A stretch of DNA of 64,000 nucleotides, from assembly GCA_029964075.1 (NCBI GenBank), contig CM057149.1:38088900-38152899 (forward strand). The letters run 5' to 3'. Shown in pieces: positions 61,701 to 64,000 of this stretch (within the stretch, counting starts at the first letter, position 1; every line of letters starts with the position of its first letter). The stretch is from Patiria pectinifera. Taxonomy: Eukaryota; Echinodermata; Asteroidea; Valvatida; Asterinidae. The translations under genes were made by a program, and so were the position numbers. The notes under the pieces are model-generated. The model was not told the origin of the DNA. It was given only the letters and a program-made list of their open reading frames with translations, and did no database searches.

Positions 61701-63974
61701 AAATTTCAACAGCTGCATACAGGTCTGTAAGCACTGGTACCAAAACTGCCAAACTCCAACAGGTTAAGGGCCATGCAATGTAATTTTTTTTTAATGCAAT
61801 TCTTTTAACCTTAACTCCCTATGCATTTTTGCTAGGATGTAACCTCAATCCTGCAAAATCCTCCCTCCATGTAAAAATAGCATAAAGTCTCAATCCCGTA
61901 GAATCCTCTGTTATTTCGTGAATGTGTTCCTTGGAGGGGTGACCACTGCCTCAATCCTAAAATCCCCCGGCAATCACTGTCAATATGTTGAGGCAGAGGC
62001 AGTGACATCCTGCAGCAGTGCGGAGGATTTCAAGTACTTAATTTATGCAAGGCTGAGCATAACAACACAAGGTCCTGCCCAAGAACTTAACACAGTGCGT
62101 CCTCCGAAATCAGCAGCGCACTTTTGCCATGTAACCTCAATTCTGCAAATTCCTCCAATTTTGGAGGATTTGGGATGGTTAGGATTAATGTCACTCACAG
62201 CAGACCGAAAAGTCTAGGTCAACTTACTTTCTCCCCTTGTCGGTGCTTGAAGCTGCTTCGCTGGGATGTCCAGCTCTAATGACCCTGTAACCATCATAAC
62301 CAAATCATATATTACAATAAAATTACAGTTTTGACAATTATCTAAGAGACAGGCTATGCCGACTGTATAGCGATAGGTTGTGTTAAATACATCTAAGTTT
62401 GTTCAACAAAAATGATACTTTGGGTTTTAAAGATATTAACCCTAGCCCCCTAGGCCCTTTTGGCTTGGAACAATCCTCAATCCTGCAAAATCCTCCAATT
62501 GCCACCATGTAAACATTGGATTCAGCCTCAATCCTCCATATCATCCGTTATTTCTTAAATTTCTTCAGTGGAGGGGTGACCATTGCTTCAATCCTTCCAA
62601 ATTTTTCAACAATCACTATTAATGGGTTGAGGCAGTGCGGATGACATTCAGAAGCAGTGCAGATGATATCGAGCATAATGCAGGACTGAACATAAACAAT
62701 GCTGCATACAGCCTACAAACTCAACATAATGCATCCTCCAATACCAAACGACAATTTTGTGCCATTCAGCCTCAATCTTCCAAAATCCTCCAAAACCGCC
62801 TGGTTGACTTTGGAGGATTGAGGGTTAGGGTTATGGATGAATACAGAAAAGTTTAATAACAAATTGACCTATATATTCTAGTAAAACTCATTGAAGTAAG
62901 AATTTATCATCCAACTGTAACATAACATGGCCTTACTTCTTTCTAAAACTTCGGTGATTCCCGCATTATCTGCTTCGAGTTCCATTTTGAACTTATTCAA
63001 TTCCTGGTCTAATTTCCGCAGGTAGCGATCGACCTGTAAAAAAGAAATGGTATCAGGAACAATTTAGATATTACAATATGGAACATTTAGGGTCAGATAC
63101 GATTGGATATTGACTATCATCATCATAATCATATCTGAAATATTCCTTTGATGCTAACCATTAACAGAAGAGTACATTTAAGTAAACGATCCCGCTAGGC
63201 AATTCAACATGTTCCAACTTTAAACATCGATTTTGCCAATTTATTTGATAGCAAATTCATAAAATGAATGAAAAGTTGCAAGCAGAATCACAAGGAGAAA
63301 AAAAGGAAATATCCCCACATTTTTTATTTTCTTACCAAATCGTAAACCTGGTTTGCCAGTTGAACCTTCTCATCACAATCTTCCAAAATCTTGTAATAAT
63401 CCTGCACATAAAAATATACCAAAAAAATAATCTGCATTTAAAAGCAATAACCTTGGTGTTTCAAAGTGTAAACATAAACTTGTTTATCAGTTAAACAAAA
63501 ATAACCTTTGAGGGGTGCTTTACTCTCAAGTAAAAATAGTTCAATATCAATTATTATCATTTTATTTTGTTGAAAAATTCTCAACATGCCAACTTCTCAT
63601 TGAGGGCAATACAAAACATGAAGACCTCATTTTAGTTTTCAACAGAAAGTCACAAATGGTGAACTCCCATGAAATCAAAAGGGCGCCCTCTCTAGTCACC
63701 TTTCTGATGGCCTCATAACTCTTTGACTCCGGTTTTGCAGAATTCGTTTTCTTTGCAGCTTCAAAAAACTTGCTTTGTCGCTCGTCCAGGTTGTCCATTG
63801 CATCTAAAATGGAAGAGGAAACATCAATTTCATGATTTTTTCACAAACAATACTTTAAAAATTCGCACAAGAAACACAAGAAACAAAAATTTGAGGACGT
63901 ACTTTGTACTTGGAGGTCCATCTCACGCATTTCCGTGAACCGCTCTCGCAGGTCCATCGGTAGCTGCTCGATCA
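58637..63974 (-). CDS. ING3: Inhibitor of growth protein 3 (ING3), nine exons, 5' partial
   Basis: Chromatin reader of the NuA4/TIP60 histone acetyltransferase complex; its PHD finger binds H3K4me3 in the nucleus. Exons, 5' to 3': 63974-63903, 63803-63700, 63401-63336, 63033-62937, 62284-62228, 61575-61313, 60185-60010, 59764-59548, 58765-58637. All junctions are GT/AG, phases agree, giving 392 residues plus TGA. Human ING3 is 418 residues. The first visible residues, [20 protein letters not shown], align from about position 11, so roughly ten N-terminal residues are outside the window. Order: N-terminal ING helical domain (through [20 protein letters not shown]), EKRK linker, Ser-rich disordered region, AAAQAV...[16 protein letters not shown] block typical of ING3, then a C4HC3 PHD finger ([19 protein letters not shown] / [12 protein letters not shown] / WFCPQC) and a basic tail. 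The [13 protein letters not shown] block and the PHD sequence distinguish it from ING1, 2, 4 and 5. Confidence 0.96.
59357..59541 (+). mobile_element. GGGCCAGCCTAGTGTTCTC repeat family, copy 4
   Basis: GGGCCAGCCTAGTGTTCTCT, TGACTGACTGTCACTTGAGA, GGGCAGTGCTATCGTATAGG, then GCACTCTGGGACCAGCTTTG. Its end reaches within about eight bases of the 5' splice site of the 59548-59764 exon. Confidence 0.7.
59548..59764 (-). CDS. ING3: ING3 penultimate exon (first half of PHD finger)
   Basis: [20 protein letters not shown], linker, then [20 protein letters not shown] and [20 protein letters not shown] is an ING-family signature. Acceptor TTACAG, donor GTGAGTAC. Phase 0 into the terminal exon. Confidence 0.96.
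59826..59945. repeat. GCTAAGC-type dispersed repeat
   Basis: Shares CTTAGCAGAAAT, ACTGGGAACCAG and TGGCTGGTGACCTGTTTTTG with 31335-31500 and 10424-10560. Confidence 0.4.
60010..60185 (-). CDS. ING3: ING3 exon with [16 protein letters not shown]
   Basis: [20 protein letters not shown] then a Ser/Thr-rich stretch ([20 protein letters not shown]) ending SRHRGR. The first block is conserved in ING3. Acceptor AACAG, donor GTCAGTGA. Confidence 0.94.
61050..61237 (-). mobile_element. SINE with 3' tRNA-like part, copy 2
   Basis: Minus strand: GACTTTGGGCGCGTGATCCC, then ACGGGTTTATGGCTTCTGAC and CCTTGAACAAGGAAATTGAC, then tRNA-like GGGTAGCTAAGTTGTTAGAG with GCAGGTTCAAAACCCCGCTC. Colinear with 8101-8270 on the + strand. 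Confidence 0.75.
61313..61575 (-). CDS. ING3: ING3 exon, linker and low-complexity region
   Basis: [20 protein letters not shown], then Ser-rich sequence ([20 protein letters not shown]), ending [23 protein letters not shown] matches the AAAQAVQAT segment of vertebrate ING3. Acceptor CACAG, donor GTAGGAAG. An adjacent AG at 61575-61574 could give an alternative acceptor, but phase supports 61575. Confidence 0.92.
61651..61767 (+). mobile_element. CCCTAAC MITE, short variant copy G
   Basis: 117 bp from TTAACCCTAACCCCCTAGGC to CCAACAGGTTAA. TTAA at both edges. The interior has two ACCAAAMCTRMCAAAYTYCAACAG units unrelated to AATCCTCC. Confidence 0.7.
61805..62188 (+). mobile_element. CCCTAAC/AATCCTCC MITE, copy H
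   Basis: TTAACCTTAACTCCCTATGC to GGGATGGTTAGGATTAA, with AATCCTGCAAAATCCTCC and TTGAGGCAGAGGCAGTGACA. Sits 39 bp beyond the donor of the 57-bp ING3 exon. Confidence 0.88.
62228..62284 (-). CDS. ING3: ING3 57-bp exon
   Basis: [18 protein letters not shown] with split Arg and Lys codons at its ends; joined, it reads LERRSLELD...GEKRK as in vertebrate ING3. Acceptor TTACAG, donor GTAAGTTG. MITE copies lie on both sides. Confidence 0.93.
62436..62833 (+). mobile_element. CCCTAAC/AATCCTCC MITE, copy I
   Basis: TTAACCCTAGCCCCCTAGGC to GAGGGTTAGGGTTA, with AATCCTCAATCCTGCAAAAT and a diverged middle. Confidence 0.85.
62937..63033 (-). CDS. ING3: ING3 exon, end of ING helical domain
   Basis: [20 protein letters not shown] then [12 protein letters not shown]. 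Acceptor TACAG, donor GTAAGGCC. Near-identical to vertebrate ING3. Confidence 0.97.
63336..63401 (-). CDS. ING3: ING3 66-bp exon
   Basis: [20 protein letters not shown] then DL: 22 codons, phase 0 at both ends. Acceptor TGCAG, donor GTAAGAAA. ING N-terminal coiled-coil. Confidence 0.97.
63700..63803 (-). CDS. ING3: ING3 exon, N-terminal coiled-coil
   Basis: [20 protein letters not shown] then [14 protein letters not shown]. Acceptor TTTAG, donor GTGACTAG. The split Asn codon gives VQNAMD as in vertebrate ING3. Confidence 0.95.
63903..63974 (-). CDS. ING3: ING3 first visible exon
   Basis: [20 protein letters not shown] then QVQ, preceded by a split codon (probably Met). Acceptor GATAG at 63978-63975, donor GTACGTCC. 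The initiator exon must lie beyond 64000. Confidence 0.95.
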
Positions 63975-64000
63975 CTATCAAAAATAAACGCCAAAAAAGC

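Overview
This is an AT-rich, intron-rich metazoan nuclear window. No prokaryotic, viral or organellar signature was seen. The organism is most likely a marine invertebrate, perhaps a deuterostome such as an echinoderm. That placement is inference from closely vertebrate-like protein sequence, many long introns, and dense short non-autonomous transposons, tRNA-derived SINEs and palindromic (ACATGT)n microsatellites. No marker gene fixes the phylum.

Layout. (1) 371-1017, + strand: the terminal coding exon of an unidentified proline-rich protein with a PPPY motif; its upstream exons lie outside the window or were not recognised. (2) 1018-7150: convergent intergenic DNA, mostly repeats. (3) 7180-57015, - strand: a complete SR-protein kinase gene of the SRPK1/SRPK2 type. 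I reconstructed 17 coding exons by homology and GT/AG phase. They join in frame to 2502 nt (833 codons plus stop), from a 16-nt coding part of exon 1 (57015-57000) to TGA at 7182-7180. Intron 2 (24167-56812, 32.6 kb) is full of mobile-element debris and contains no gene I can defend. (4) 57016-58636: about 1.6 kb holding the SRPK 5' flank and the ING3 3' flank. (5) 58637-63974, - strand: nine exons of ING3 (inhibitor of growth 3), in frame for 392 residues plus stop, lacking only the first roughly ten residues, which should lie just past 64000.

How the genes work. By family knowledge, SRPK phosphorylates RS domains of SR splicing factors. ING3 is the H3K4me3-reading subunit of the NuA4/TIP60 acetyltransferase complex. 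They are tandem on the same strand, but nothing in the sequence indicates a shared pathway. Human SRPK2 and ING3 both lie on 7q, so the linkage may be an old one.

The rest is repeats. Most notable are: nine copies of a TTAA-flanked CCCTAAC...GTTAGGG MITE family with arrays of AATCCTCCAAAATCC and several unrelated interiors; three copies of a second TTAA-flanked 0.5-kb MITE; foldback elements whose arms have expanded into minisatellites; a SINE whose tRNA-like part is at the 3' end; and two places where a repeat edge runs up to a 5' splice site (SRPK exon 3 and the penultimate ING3 exon). I found no novel multi-gene system. All coordinates were read by eye; repeat boundaries are good to roughly 5-20 bases.
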